Source: Methylibium sp965279545 (lineage in GTDB: Bacteria; Pseudomonadota; Gammaproteobacteria; Burkholderiales; Burkholderiaceae_C). From it: a DNA stretch of 64,000 bases. Location: the NCBI RefSeq assembly GCF_965279545.1, contig NZ_OZ257250.1, forward strand, positions 558,001-622,000. Reading direction: 5' to 3'. Below, in pieces: positions 23,007 to 31,549 of this stretch; position 1 is the first letter of the stretch, and each line of letters opens with the position of its first letter. The notes beneath the pieces were generated by a model that saw nothing but the letters and a program-made list of their open reading frames with translations, was not told the origin of the DNA and searched no databases. Made by a program: the position numbers and the translations under genes.

Positions 23007-23337
23007 CGAAAGTCTCCAGATTCGAGTCGCGGCGATTATGGCCCGGCCCCAGCCGCGCCAGCCGCAACAGGCGACTTTGTGCGAGTCGGTGCAATCGTCC
23101 ACCGTTGTTGTGGATAACTTTGTGGGCAACTGCTTCACCCCCCGCCCGAAACGCCCGCCAGTCAAGGCCGTGAACAGATTGCTCAAACAATGAGCACAAA
23201 AAAACACTTGAGAATCAACAGCTTGCACGATTTTGACGGGCTCATGACGGTGTCGATGCGGCGCCCGGCCTTGTCTGGCGCGGCTGTGGAGTTCCGGCCC
23301 CGCATATCGAGGGGGTTGCGGGCCGGCCGGAGCGGCG
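23007..23337. other. Divergent exbB/xseA intergenic region
   Basis: This 331-bp gap holds the promoters of both divergent operons, but no confident -35/-10 pair was picked out. It contains a perfect DnaA-box sequence (TGTGGATAA at 23109-23117) and a weaker relative (TGTGGGCAA at 23121-23129). A small AT-rich patch at 23195-23215 stands out in the GC-rich context. Confidence 0.5.
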
Positions 23338-24669
23338 ATGACCGGTGCTGATCGGTTCTCGGGGCGGGGCCTTGCGCCGCCCGCGCAGGGGCCGGGCCGG
23401 ACCCCTGCGCCGCTGGTGTGGGAGGTCGCCGCGCTGGTGCATGCCGTTGCTGACACGCTGGCGGCGCGCTTTGCCGCCGTGGCAGTGCGCGGCGAGGTCT
23501 CCGGCTACACCCGGGCCGCCAGCGGCCACTGCTATTTCACGTTGAAGGACGCTGAAGGCACGGCCGCGCTGCGCTGCGCGATGTTTCGCCGCGCGGCGAG
23601 CCTGCTCGATTTCACGCCCGACGATGGCGATCTGGTCGAGTTGCGCGGCCGGTTGGCGGTCTACGAGCCGCGCGGCGAGCTGCAGTTCGTGGTGGAGGCC
23701 ATGCAGCGCGCCGGGGCCGGTGCGCTGTACGAGCGCTTCCTGCGGCTCAAGGCCCAGCTCGAGGCCGAAGGCCTGTTCGATCCGGCGCGCAAGCGCCCGA
23801 TCAGCCGCTACCCGTCCTGTGTCGGCGTGGTGACCTCGCTTGCGGCGGCAGCCTTGCACGATGTGCTGACCGCACTGCAGCGTCGCGCACCGCAGGTGCG
23901 GGTGGTCATCTACCCGAGCCCGGTACAGGGGGCCGACGCGCCGGCTGCGCTGGCGGCGGCGATCGAGGCGGCCGGCCGGCACGGCCGGGCCGACACGCTC
24001 ATCGTCGCCCGCGGTGGCGGCTCGCTCGAAGATCTGTGGGCTTTCAATGAAGCGGTCGTGGTGCGCGCGGTCGCGGCCAGCCGCATCCCGGTCATTGCCG
24101 GCGTCGGTCACGAGACGGATGTGAGCCTGGTGGATTTCGCCGCCGACCTGCGCGCACCGACGCCGACCGCGGCGGCCGAACTCGCGGCCACGCCGCGCGA
24201 GGACGCCTTGCGACAGCTGGCCGGCACCGCGCGCTCCCTCTCGCGCAGCCTGGAACGCGGCCTGCAGCAGCAGGCGCAGCGGCTCGACCGGCTCACGCTG
24301 GCGCTGAGCCGTCCGGCCGAGCGCCTGAGCGGCCAGCGCAACCGGCTTGATCTGCTCGCGCAGCGCCTCGCGCATGGCGTGCGGACCGGCGTGCACGGGG
24401 CACGCACCGAACTGCAGCGCGCCGCACTGGCCCTGCACCATGGTGGCCGCTTGCTGCGCGAGCGACGCGCCCACGCGCTGCAGACGGTCCAGACGCGCCT
24501 GCAGGCGCTCGACCCGACGCGGGTCGTGGGACGCGGCTATGCCTTGATCGAAACCGCCGAGGGCGAACTGGTCGTCGATCCGCAGCAGTTGAAGGCAGGC
24601 CAGGACCTGAAGCTCACGCTGGCGCGCGGCCAGATCGGGCTGCGGGTCGATCGCGTGCTGCCGAAATGA
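23338..24669 (+). CDS. xseA: Exodeoxyribonuclease VII large subunit
   Basis: Catalytic subunit of ExoVII, 443 residues, degrading single-stranded DNA from either end. The N-terminal OB fold (residues ~25-120) contains VRGEVSGYTRAASGHCYFTLKD; the nuclease core has RYPSCVGVVTS, VIYPSPVQG, ARGGGSLEDLWAFNE and PVIAGVGHETDVSLVDFAADLRAPTPTAA split into its usual blocks. Long Arg/Gln-rich coiled coils follow (residues ~290-400), and the C-terminus has VVGRGYALI. xseB is not adjacent. Confidence 0.96.
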   Translation: MTGADRFSGRGLAPPAQGPGRTPAPLVWEVAALVHAVADTLAARFAAVAVRGEVSGYTRAASGHCYFTLKDAEGTAALRCAMFRRAASLLDFTPDDGDLVELRGRLAVYEPRGELQFVVEAMQRAGAGALYERFLRLKAQLEAEGLFDPARKRPISRYPSCVGVVTSLAAAALHDVLTALQRRAPQVRVVIYPSPVQGADAPAALAAAIEAAGRHGRADTLIVARGGGSLEDLWAFNEAVVVRAVAASRIPVIAGVGHETDVSLVDFAADLRAPTPTAAAELAATPREDALRQLAGTARSLSRSLERGLQQQAQRLDRLTLALSRPAERLSGQRNRLDLLAQRLAHGVRTGVHGARTELQRAALALHHGGRLLRERRAHALQTVQTRLQALDPTRVVGRGYALIETAEGELVVDPQQLKAGQDLKLTLARGQIGLRVDRVLPK

Positions 24670-24670
24670 A

Positions 24671-24694
24671 GAACCGGGCCGCAAGGCCCGGTTC
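24671..24694. terminator. Shared hairpin between convergent xseA and puuD-like genes
   Basis: Perfect 10-bp stem GAACCGGGCC / GGCCCGGTTC with a GCAA tetraloop, starting two bases after the xseA stop. It has no clear T-run on either side, so it probably acts as a bidirectional RNA end stabiliser or weak terminator. Confidence 0.6.
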
Positions 24695-24714
24695 GTCGTC
24701 GGGACCGCAGGGGA

Positions 24715-25293
24715 TCAGAGGCCCGCGTTCTGCTGCGCCACCATGCAGTAGAGCATGGGGATCGACAGCATGGTGTTGGCGCGCGAGGTCAGCATCGCGA
24801 GCCGGCCAGCCTTGGCCTTTTCCTCGGGCGCAACGGTCACGATGCCCAGCGCCTTCTTCTGGTTCGGCCAAATGATGAACCAGACGTTGAAGGCCATCAC
24901 CAAGGCCAGCCACATGCCGATGCCGATCGCGGTGACCGGCCGCTGCAGGCCCAGGGCCGCGGCGATATAGCCGTTCATCCAGGCCAGCAACAGCCCGGTG
25001 ATCACGGTGGACAGTGCGGCCCAGCGGAACCAGAACAACGCGGTCGGCGCAATCACCTTGCCGATCGCCGGCTTTTGCTCATCGGGAATCTTCGGCATCG
25101 AGGGGATCTGCACGAAGTTGAAGTACCACAGCAGGCCGATCCACATCACGCCCGAGAGAACGTGCAGCCAGCGCATGAAGAACGCGCCCCAGGCATGGCC
25201 GAACTGGATGTTGCCGGCCAGCAGGACGATCAGGATCAGCAGCAGCACACCGGCGACCACGGTGCGTCCCAGGGACTGGAAGATTGCGCCCAT
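24715..25293 (-). CDS. PuuD-like urate hydroxylase membrane domain protein
   Basis: A 192-residue inner-membrane protein with about five helices. The pattern HVLSGVMWIGLLWYFNF near residue 45, an APTALFWFRW helix, and FNVWFIIWPNQKKALG match the N-terminal membrane domain of PuuD-type urate hydroxylases (Urate_ox_N). Known PuuD enzymes usually carry a C-terminal cytochrome c; none is present here, so it may use another electron acceptor or do something else. GGAGAGAG precedes the ATG at 25293. No purine-catabolism genes are adjacent. Confidence 0.7.
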   Translation of the reverse strand: MGAIFQSLGRTVVAGVLLLILIVLLAGNIQFGHAWGAFFMRWLHVLSGVMWIGLLWYFNFVQIPSMPKIPDEQKPAIGKVIAPTALFWFRWAALSTVITGLLLAWMNGYIAAALGLQRPVTAIGIGMWLALVMAFNVWFIIWPNQKKALGIVTVAPEEKAKAGRLAMLTSRANTMLSIPMLYCMVAQQNAGL

Positions 25294-25461
25294 CGACTCT
25301 CTCCTTGTTGTTGGAAGGCGATCAAACTATAGCGAAGTTAACGCAGCGCAGCGCCAGGCTTTTTTGCCTTGCGCGCACCTTGCATCGGGTTGCCGGGCAT
25401 GATGTCCGCGTGGCGAGCCCGCCCCGCTCATCCCGATCAAACCCAAAAAAGGAAACACCCG

Positions 25462-26043
25462 ATGGAACACGCTTTGCCTGCATTGCCGTACGCGATGGAC
25501 GCCCTCGCGCCGCACCTCTCGAAAGAGACCTTCGAGTTCCACTACGGCAAGCACCACCAGGCCTATGTCACGAACCTCAACAACCTGATCAAGGGGACCG
25601 AGTTCGAGGCCCTGGGGCTGGAAGAGATCATCAAGAAATCGAGCGGCGGCGTGTTCAACAACGCGGCCCAGATCTGGAATCACACCTTCTTCTGGAACAG
25701 CATGAAGCCCAAGGGCGGCGGCGAGCCGAGCGGCGCGCTGGCCGCGGCCATCAACGCCAAGTGGGGCAGCCTGGCGGCCTTCAAGGAAGCCTTCACGAAG
25801 AGCGCGGTCGGCAATTTCGGCTCCGGCTGGACCTGGCTGGTGAAGAAGGCCGATGGCTCGGTGGACATCGTCAACACCGGCAATGCCGCCACGCCGCTGA
25901 CCACCGCCGACAAGGCGCTGCTGACCGTCGACGTGTGGGAGCACGCCTACTACATCGATTTCCGCAACGCGCGTCCGAAGTTCGTCGAGACCTTCCTGAA
26001 CTCGCTCGTGAACTGGGACTTCGCCGCGAAGAACTTCGTCTGA
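25462..26043 (+). CDS. sodB: Superoxide dismutase [Fe]
   Basis: Cytosolic iron superoxide dismutase, 193 residues. Metal ligands fall at the expected places: His in FHYGKHHQAYV (residue ~27), His in AAQIWNHTFFW, and Asp/His in DVWEHAYY. The Gln in AAQIWNH, one residue set before the second His ligand, is the Fe-SOD type rather than Mn-SOD. The ATG at 25462 follows AAGGAA. A strong terminator follows the stop, so it is monocistronic. Confidence 0.96.
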   Translation: MEHALPALPYAMDALAPHLSKETFEFHYGKHHQAYVTNLNNLIKGTEFEALGLEEIIKKSSGGVFNNAAQIWNHTFFWNSMKPKGGGEPSGALAAAINAKWGSLAAFKEAFTKSAVGNFGSGWTWLVKKADGSVDIVNTGNAATPLTTADKALLTVDVWEHAYYIDFRNARPKFVETFLNSLVNWDFAAKNFV

Positions 26044-26067
26044 GCAAGACCCTGCACTGATCGATCG

Positions 26068-26092
26068 AGGCCGGTCCTGGACCGGCCTTTTT
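26068..26092 (+). terminator. Rho-independent terminator after sodB
   Basis: AGGCCGGT, loop CCTGG, ACCGGCCT, then TTTT. It starts 25 bp after the sodB stop and, read the other way, also lies at the end of the convergent DUF192 gene. Confidence 0.88.
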
Positions 26093-26102
26093 CATGATGC
26101 GC

Positions 26103-26564
26103 TCAGGGCTTGAAAGCCGGGCCGCTCAGCCGACTGCCGGCCTTGAATCCGCGTTTGGCGAACCAGCCCTGGTTCATCTCGAGCACCAGCCGCACCGGCT
26201 TCGTCGAGCACTTCGACTCCAGCGTCTGCGGCGGCATGTCGACGATCTGCAGGACCGTGCCGTCGTCGGCCAGGTAGGCGATCGACAGCGGCAGCAGCGT
26301 GTTCTTCATCCAGAAGCACTGCGTCGCCGCCTCCTCGAAGACGAACAGCATGCCGTCGTTGCTGCCCATCGTCGGCCGGTTCATCAGGCCGATCGCGCGC
26401 TGCTCGGGCGTGCGGGCGACCTCGGCCTGGATGTTGTGGATGCCCGCGTTGAGGCGAACGGCCGGCAGCTTCTGCGGACCGGTCTGGGCCAGGGTTGCAG
26501 GGCCTGACAACAGGGCGGCGAGCGCCAGCACGAGGCCGGCAGTGTGCGGGAGGCGAAGGCGCAT
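26103..26564 (-). CDS. DUF192-family exported protein
   Basis: About 153 residues. An N-terminal signal peptide (LPHTAGLVLALAALLSGPATLAQ) is followed by the DUF192 fold: IQAEVARTPEQRAIGLMNRPTM, MLFVFEEAATQCFWMKNTLLPLSIAYL and VLEMNQGWFAKRG. The family function is not established. The start is ambiguous: ATG at 26564 gives the better signal peptide, while ATG at 26585 adds seven residues. It converges on sodB and is divergent from ccoI. Confidence 0.85.
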   Translation of the reverse strand: MRLRLPHTAGLVLALAALLSGPATLAQTGPQKLPAVRLNAGIHNIQAEVARTPEQRAIGLMNRPTMGSNDGMLFVFEEAATQCFWMKNTLLPLSIAYLADDGTVLQIVDMPPQTLESKCSTKPVRLVLEMNQGWFAKRGFKAGSRLSGPAFKP

Positions 26565-26663
26565 GAACTTGATCTTTGTCAGCATGGGGGTGAAGGGCTG
26601 ATCTAGAGTAACGCACGGGACGTTCCGTAGCCGACCGCACGCTGACGGCCGCAGCGTCTGCCC

Positions 26664-28985
26664 ATGACGCCGATGCCCGCCACCAGCCTGCCCTTTCCCG
26701 CCACCCGCTCTCTCGCCGCCCACGCGCCCGATGGTGCGGCCGATCTGTCGGGTCGGCAGCGGGCGGCACTGGATGATGAAGCGGCCTTGGCCGCCTGCAC
26801 CACCTGGCAAAACGGTGCCGACGGGCAACGCGAGGCCCGCACGCGGCTGTTGCTGCAGGGGCTGCACTGCGCCGCCTGTGCCGGGATCATCGAAGCCGCC
26901 TTGTTGCGGATCGAAGGCGTGCGCAGCGCGCAGGTCAACGCCGCGGCCGAGCGCGCCGAGGTGTGCTGGGATCCGCTGCGCACGCGGGCGTCGGTCTTGA
27001 TCGATGCGGTGCAGCGCGCCGGCTACCAAGCCTATCTCGCCGACGCGCAAGACGCCTTGCGTGCACGCCAGGCCGAATCGCGCGCCGCGCTGTGGCGCCT
27101 GTTCGTCGCGGCCTTCTGCATGATGCAGGTGATGATGGCGGCAGCGCCCAGTTACTTCGCCGCGCCGGGCGACATCGCGCCCGACATCGCGGCGCTGCTG
27201 CGCTGGAGCGCCTGGGTGCTGACGCTGCCGGTGCTGCTGTTCTCGGCCCAGCCGTTCTTCGCCGGTGCCTGGCACGCGTTGCGCCAGCGCCGCGTCGGCA
27301 TGGACGTGCCGGTCGCGCTGGGCATCGTGGTCACCTTCGTCGCCAGCAGCGCTGCGAGCTTCGATCCGGGCGGACCGTTCGGCCACGAGGTCTACTTCGA
27401 CTCGCTGACCATGTTCGTCTGCTTCCTGCTGGCCGGCCGCTGGCTCGAGGCGCGCTCGCGCGAGCGCAGCACGCGCTCCCTTGATGCGCTGCTGCGCCGC
27501 CTGCCCGACAGCGTCGAGCGGCTGGCGGCCGATGGCAGCGTGGCCTGGGTGCCGGTGGCGCGGCTGGTGGCCGGCGACCGGGTGCGCGTTGCGGCGGGCC
27601 AGGCCTTTCCCGGTGACGGATTGATGATCGAAGGGCGCACCGAAGCCGATGAATCGCTGTTGACGGGCGAGTCGCGGCCACTGCCGCGCGGTGCCGGCGA
27701 TGCGGTGATCGCCGGCAGCCTGAACCTCGTCGCGCCCGTGGTGGTGCAGCTGACGCAGGTCGGCACCGGCACGCGCCACCAGCAGATCGTCGATCTGATG
27801 CAGCGCGCGCTGGCCGAGCGGCCGACGCTGATGCGCGCGGCCGACCGCATCGCGGCGCCCTTCGTGGTCGGCGTGCTGCTGCTGTCCGGGCTGGCCTTCT
27901 GGGCCTGGCTGCAGATCGAGCCGGCGCGGGCGGTGTGGGTCGCAGTCTCGATCCTGATCGTGACCTGCCCGTGCGCGCTGTCGCTGGCCGCGCCGTCGGC
28001 ACTGATCGCGGCGGCCGGCGCGCTGGCGCGGCGCGGCGTGCTGGTGCAGCGTCTCGATGCGCTCGAAGCCCTGGCCCATGTCGACGTTGCCTGCTTCGAC
28101 AAGACCGGCACGCTCACCGAGGACCGGTTGGCACTGGCCCACATCGAGTTGCCGGCCGGGGCCGACCGCAGCGCCTGGCTGGCGCGGGCGGCCACGCTGG
28201 CCGCGCACTCGCACCACCCGCTGTCGGTGGCCTTGGTGCGCGCCGTGGCGCACGCCGGTGCCGAGGCGCGGACCTGGCGGGACGTGCGCGAGCATGCCGG
28301 GCAGGGCCTCGAGGCGTGCGACGCCGACGGGCGGCGCTGGCGGCTCGGGGCGGCGGCCTGGGTCGGTGCGCTGGCGCCCGAGGGCCTCGCTCGCCCGGCC
28401 GTGTGGCTCGCGCCGCAGGACGCGGGTGTTGGTGCCGAGGTCGCCCGGTTCGAGTTCGACGAGGCGCTGCGCCCGGACGCGACGGCATTGCTGCAGTCCC
28501 TGCGGGCGCAGGGCCTTGATCTGCGCCTGTTGTCCGGCGACCGCGCCGGCGCCGTGCAGGCGGTGGCACGGCGCCTCGGCTTGACGCAGGCGCTGCACGG
28601 GGCGGCGCCGCAGGACAAGCTGGCCGCGCTGCGCGGCTTGCAGCGCGAGGGCCACCGCGTGCTGATGGTCGGCGACGGACTCAACGACGGACCGGTGCTG
28701 GCCCAGGCCGACGTGTCCATCGCGCTCGGCCACGGCGCGGCGCTGGCGCAGCAGCGTGCCGATTTCGTGGTGCTCGGCAGCCGGCTGGGCGAGATCGCCC
28801 ACGCGTGCGAACTGGCGCGCCGCTGCGCGCGCATCGTGCGGCAGAACCTGGCCTGGGCCGTGGCCTACAACGCGGTCTGCGTGCCGCTGGCGCTGCTGGG
28901 CTGGCTGCCGCCCTGGGCGGCCGGGCTGGGCATGGCCCTGAGTTCGCTGGTCGTCGTGGGCAACGCCCTGCGCCTGGCGCGTTGA
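26664..28985 (+). CDS. ccoI: cbb3 oxidase-associated copper P1B-type ATPase CcoI/FixI
   Basis: Inner-membrane copper-translocating ATPase, 773 residues, needed for copper delivery to the CcoN active site. The N-terminal metal-binding domain has GLHCAACAG (residue ~72). Eight membrane helices carry CPC in TCPCALS. The cytosolic machinery includes TGES, the phosphorylated DKTGTLTED, SHHPLS and GDGLNDGPVLAQADV. It begins the plus-strand cbb3 block, with ccoS 18 bp downstream. Residues 1-65 are Ala-rich and poorly conserved, so the true start could be further in. Confidence 0.93.
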   Translation: MTPMPATSLPFPATRSLAAHAPDGAADLSGRQRAALDDEAALAACTTWQNGADGQREARTRLLLQGLHCAACAGIIEAALLRIEGVRSAQVNAAAERAEVCWDPLRTRASVLIDAVQRAGYQAYLADAQDALRARQAESRAALWRLFVAAFCMMQVMMAAAPSYFAAPGDIAPDIAALLRWSAWVLTLPVLLFSAQPFFAGAWHALRQRRVGMDVPVALGIVVTFVASSAASFDPGGPFGHEVYFDSLTMFVCFLLAGRWLEARSRERSTRSLDALLRRLPDSVERLAADGSVAWVPVARLVAGDRVRVAAGQAFPGDGLMIEGRTEADESLLTGESRPLPRGAGDAVIAGSLNLVAPVVVQLTQVGTGTRHQQIVDLMQRALAERPTLMRAADRIAAPFVVGVLLLSGLAFWAWLQIEPARAVWVAVSILIVTCPCALSLAAPSALIAAAGALARRGVLVQRLDALEALAHVDVACFDKTGTLTEDRLALAHIELPAGADRSAWLARAATLAAHSHHPLSVALVRAVAHAGAEARTWRDVREHAGQGLEACDADGRRWRLGAAAWVGALAPEGLARPAVWLAPQDAGVGAEVARFEFDEALRPDATALLQSLRAQGLDLRLLSGDRAGAVQAVARRLGLTQALHGAAPQDKLAALRGLQREGHRVLMVGDGLNDGPVLAQADVSIALGHGAALAQQRADFVVLGSRLGEIAHACELARRCARIVRQNLAWAVAYNAVCVPLALLGWLPPWAAGLGMALSSLVVVGNALRLAR

Positions 28986-29003
28986 AGGCAAGCAAGGCCA
29001 TCC

Positions 29004-29201
29004 ATGGACAGTCTGTACCTGTTGTTGCCGCTGTCGGTGCTGCTCGCGCTGGGCGTGCTCGGCGTGTTCGCGTGGGCGGTGCACCACGGCCAGTTCGACG
29101 ACCTCGACCGCGAGGGTGCGCGGGTGCTTGAAGAGGTCGAGCCGTGCGGCGCCCAGACCACACCCTTGCAGTCGACATCGAACGCATCGCTCGATCCTTG
29201 A
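29004..29201 (+). CDS. ccoS: cbb3 oxidase maturation protein CcoS
   Basis: A 65-residue single-span membrane protein: MDSLYLLLPLSVLLALGVLG is the helix, followed by FAWAVHHGQFDDLDREG, the CcoS signature. It is required for cofactor insertion into CcoN. The C-terminal tail overlaps the beginning of the FNR-box region upstream of ccoN. Confidence 0.93.
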   Translation: MDSLYLLLPLSVLLALGVLGVFAWAVHHGQFDDLDREGARVLEEVEPCGAQTTPLQSTSNASLDP

Positions 29202-29211
29202 CCGGCATCAA
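29198..29211 (+). promoter_or_regulatory. FNR box upstream of ccoNOQP
   Basis: TTGACCGGCATCAA, one mismatch from TTGATNNNNATCAA. Its centre (29204.5) lies 67 bp before the ccoN ATG. A class II FNR promoter would place the transcription start near 29246, leaving a normal 26-nt leader with GGAGAG. The matching regulator gene is in this window at 34557. Confidence 0.8.
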
Positions 29212-29271
29212 GCCGGGCGCCCGCGCCCGTCGCGACACTCGGTGCCATCGACAGGACCCGAGGAGAGTTCG

Positions 29272-30714
29272 ATGAATGCACAGGCGGCCAAAGGCACAGC
29301 GCTGGTCTACGAGGATCGCGTGGTCACGCAGTTCGCGCTGGCGGCGGTGCTGTGGGGTGTGGTCGGCATGACCGTCGGCGTGTTCATCGCCGCCCAGCTG
29401 ACGTGGCCGGAGCTCAACTTCGGCATCCCCTGGCTGAGTTACGGCCGGCTGCGGCCGCTGCACACCAACGCGGTGATCTTCGCTTTCGGTGGCTGCGCGC
29501 TGATGGCGACATCCTTTCACGTCGTGCAGCGCACCGGCCAGACCCGCTTGTTCGCGCCGGCGCTGGCGAGCTTCGTGTTCTGGGGCTGGCAGGCGGTGAT
29601 CGTGCTGGCAGCGCTCACGCTGCCGCTGGGCTTCACGAGCGGCAAGGAGTACGCCGAACTCGAGTGGCCGATCGACATCCTGATCACGCTGGTCTGGGTG
29701 GCCTATGCGATCGTGTTCTTCGGCACCATCGGCATCCGCAAAGTGCGCCACATCTACGTGGCCAACTGGTTCTTCGGCGCCTTCATCCTGACGGTGGCGC
29801 TGCTGCACCTGGTCAACAGCGCCGCGCTGCCGGTGAGCCTGACCAAGAGCTACTCGGCCTACGCCGGTGTGCAGGACGCGATGGTGCAGTGGTGGTACGG
29901 CCACAACGCGGTCGGTTTCTTCCTGACCGCGGGCTTCCTGGGAATGATGTACTACTACATCCCCAAGCAGGCCGAGCGCCCGGTCTACAGCTACCGGCTG
30001 TCGATCGTTCACTTCTGGGCGCTGATCTTCACCTACATGTGGGCGGGGCCGCACCACCTGCACTACACCGCGCTGCCTGACTGGGCGCAGAGCGTCGGCA
30101 TGGTGTTCTCGCTGGTGCTGCTGGCGCCGAGCTGGGGCGGGATGATCAACGGGATCATGACGCTCAGCGGCGCCTGGCACAAGCTGCGCGACGACCCGAT
30201 CCTGAAGTTCCTGATCGTCTCGCTGTCCTTCTACGGCATGTCGACCTTCGAGGGTCCGATGATGTCGATCAAGACGGTGAACGCGCTGTCCCACTACACC
30301 GACTGGACCATCGGCCACGTGCACAGCGGTGCGCTCGGCTGGGTCGGCTTCATCTCGATGGGCTCGCTGTACTACCTGATCCCGCGCATGTTCGGCCGCA
30401 AGGAGATGTTCAGCGTGCGTGCGATCGAGCTGCACTTCTGGATCGCGACCATCGGCGTCGTGCTCTACATCGCCGCGATGTGGATCGCCGGCGTGATGCA
30501 GGGGCTGATGTGGCGTTCGGTGAACCCCGACGGCACGCTGGTCTACAGCTTCGTCGAGGGCGTGAAGGCGACCTTCCCGTTCTACGTGGTGCGCCTGCTG
30601 GGCGGGCTGCTGTACCTGGGCGGCATGCTGCTGATGGCGTGGAACGTCGTGATGACCGTGAAGGTGGGCAGCCGTGAGCGCGTGCCCGTGCCAACCTCGC
30701 TCGCAAGAGCCTGA
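29272..30714 (+). CDS. ccoN: cbb3-type cytochrome c oxidase subunit I
   Basis: Catalytic haem-copper subunit, 480 residues and about 12 helices, reducing O2 at high affinity. Haem and copper ligand regions are LHTNAVIFAFGGC, WWYGHNAVGFFLT, AGPHHLHYTALPDW and HYTDWTIGHVHSGALGWVG. The ATG at 29272 follows AGGAGAG; upstream in-frame starts run through the FNR box and were rejected. It is first gene of ccoNOQP. Confidence 0.97.
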   Translation: MNAQAAKGTALVYEDRVVTQFALAAVLWGVVGMTVGVFIAAQLTWPELNFGIPWLSYGRLRPLHTNAVIFAFGGCALMATSFHVVQRTGQTRLFAPALASFVFWGWQAVIVLAALTLPLGFTSGKEYAELEWPIDILITLVWVAYAIVFFGTIGIRKVRHIYVANWFFGAFILTVALLHLVNSAALPVSLTKSYSAYAGVQDAMVQWWYGHNAVGFFLTAGFLGMMYYYIPKQAERPVYSYRLSIVHFWALIFTYMWAGPHHLHYTALPDWAQSVGMVFSLVLLAPSWGGMINGIMTLSGAWHKLRDDPILKFLIVSLSFYGMSTFEGPMMSIKTVNALSHYTDWTIGHVHSGALGWVGFISMGSLYYLIPRMFGRKEMFSVRAIELHFWIATIGVVLYIAAMWIAGVMQGLMWRSVNPDGTLVYSFVEGVKATFPFYVVRLLGGLLYLGGMLLMAWNVVMTVKVGSRERVPVPTSLARA

Positions 30715-30738
30715 GTCACCCGTCAAGGACCTGATGAC

Positions 30739-31368
30739 ATGAGCAACGAACACAATACGGCGCCGGCCAGCGGCCACGCGCGCATCGAGACGTCGAACTG
30801 GCTGATGATCGTGCTGATCCTGGTGGTGGTGGCGATCGGCGGTCTGGTCGAGATCGTGCCACTGTTCTTCCAGCGCAGCACCACCGAGCCGGTGGCCGGC
30901 CTCAAGCCCTACACCGCGCTGCAGCTCGCCGGCCGCGACGTCTACGTGCGTGAGGGCTGCTACAACTGCCACTCGCAGATGATCCGGCCGTTCCGTGCCG
31001 AGACGCTGCGCTATGGCCACTACTCGGTGGCCGGCGAGTTCGTCTACGACCGGCCGTTCCAGTGGGGCAGCAAACGCACGGGCCCCGACCTGCAGCGCGT
31101 GGGCGGTCGCTACAGCGACGAGTGGCACCGCATCCACCTGAACAACCCGCGCGACCTGGTGCCGGAGTCGAACATGCCGGCCTACACGTGGCTCGCGACG
31201 GCGCCGGTCGACGCCGCGATCATGCCCACCAAGCTCAAGGTCCTGCGGCAGCTCGGTGCGCCCTACAGCGACGCCGAGGTCGCGCAGGCGGCCGACGACG
31301 TCAAGGGCAAGACCGAACTCGATGCCCTGGTGGCCTATCTGCAGGTGCTCGGCACCGCGGTGAAGTGA
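30739..31368 (+). CDS. ccoO: cbb3-type cytochrome c oxidase subunit II (mono-haem)
   Basis: A 209-residue membrane-anchored cytochrome c. One N-terminal helix (LMIVLILVVVAIGGLVEIVPLFF) is followed by the haem site EGCYNCHSQMIRP near residue 75 and the distal Met region VPESNMPAY. Electrons pass from CcoP through CcoO to CcoN. It is 24 bp after ccoN and 10 bp before ccoQ. Confidence 0.97.
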   Translation: MSNEHNTAPASGHARIETSNWLMIVLILVVVAIGGLVEIVPLFFQRSTTEPVAGLKPYTALQLAGRDVYVREGCYNCHSQMIRPFRAETLRYGHYSVAGEFVYDRPFQWGSKRTGPDLQRVGGRYSDEWHRIHLNNPRDLVPESNMPAYTWLATAPVDAAIMPTKLKVLRQLGAPYSDAEVAQAADDVKGKTELDALVAYLQVLGTAVK

Positions 31369-31378
31369 GGAGCGTGAG

Positions 31379-31549
31379 ATGAACCTGAATGAACTGCGGG
31401 CGGCGGTGACGCTGCTGTCCTTCCTTGTCTTCATCGGCATCGTGGCCTGGACGATGGCGCGGCGCCGCCGCGAGGCCTTCGACGAGGCGGCGCAGCTGCC
31501 GTTCGCGGCCGGCGACGAGCCCAACCGGCTGGAGGGCCGCCATGAGTGA
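31379..31549 (+). CDS. ccoQ: cbb3 oxidase subunit CcoQ (FixQ)
   Basis: A 56-residue single-helix protein, too short for the supplied gene calls. It begins MNLNELRAAVTLLSFLVFIGIVA, then WTMARRRREAFDEAAQLPF, the FixQ pattern. CcoQ stabilises the assembled oxidase. Its end overlaps the ccoP start by eight bases. GAGGAGCGTGAG before the ATG supplies a ribosome-binding site. Confidence 0.93.
   Translation: MNLNELRAAVTLLSFLVFIGIVAWTMARRRREAFDEAAQLPFAAGDEPNRLEGRHE

Noticed and set aside
26569..26582. TTGATCTTTGTCAG as an FNR box before ccoI or the DUF192 gene
   Set aside because: The second half-site matches only three of five positions and it lies inside the start region of the DUF192 gene.
28681..31524. 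947-codon minus-strand frame across ccoI-ccoO
   Set aside because: Antisense to ccoI, ccoS, ccoN and ccoO, all with clear motifs.
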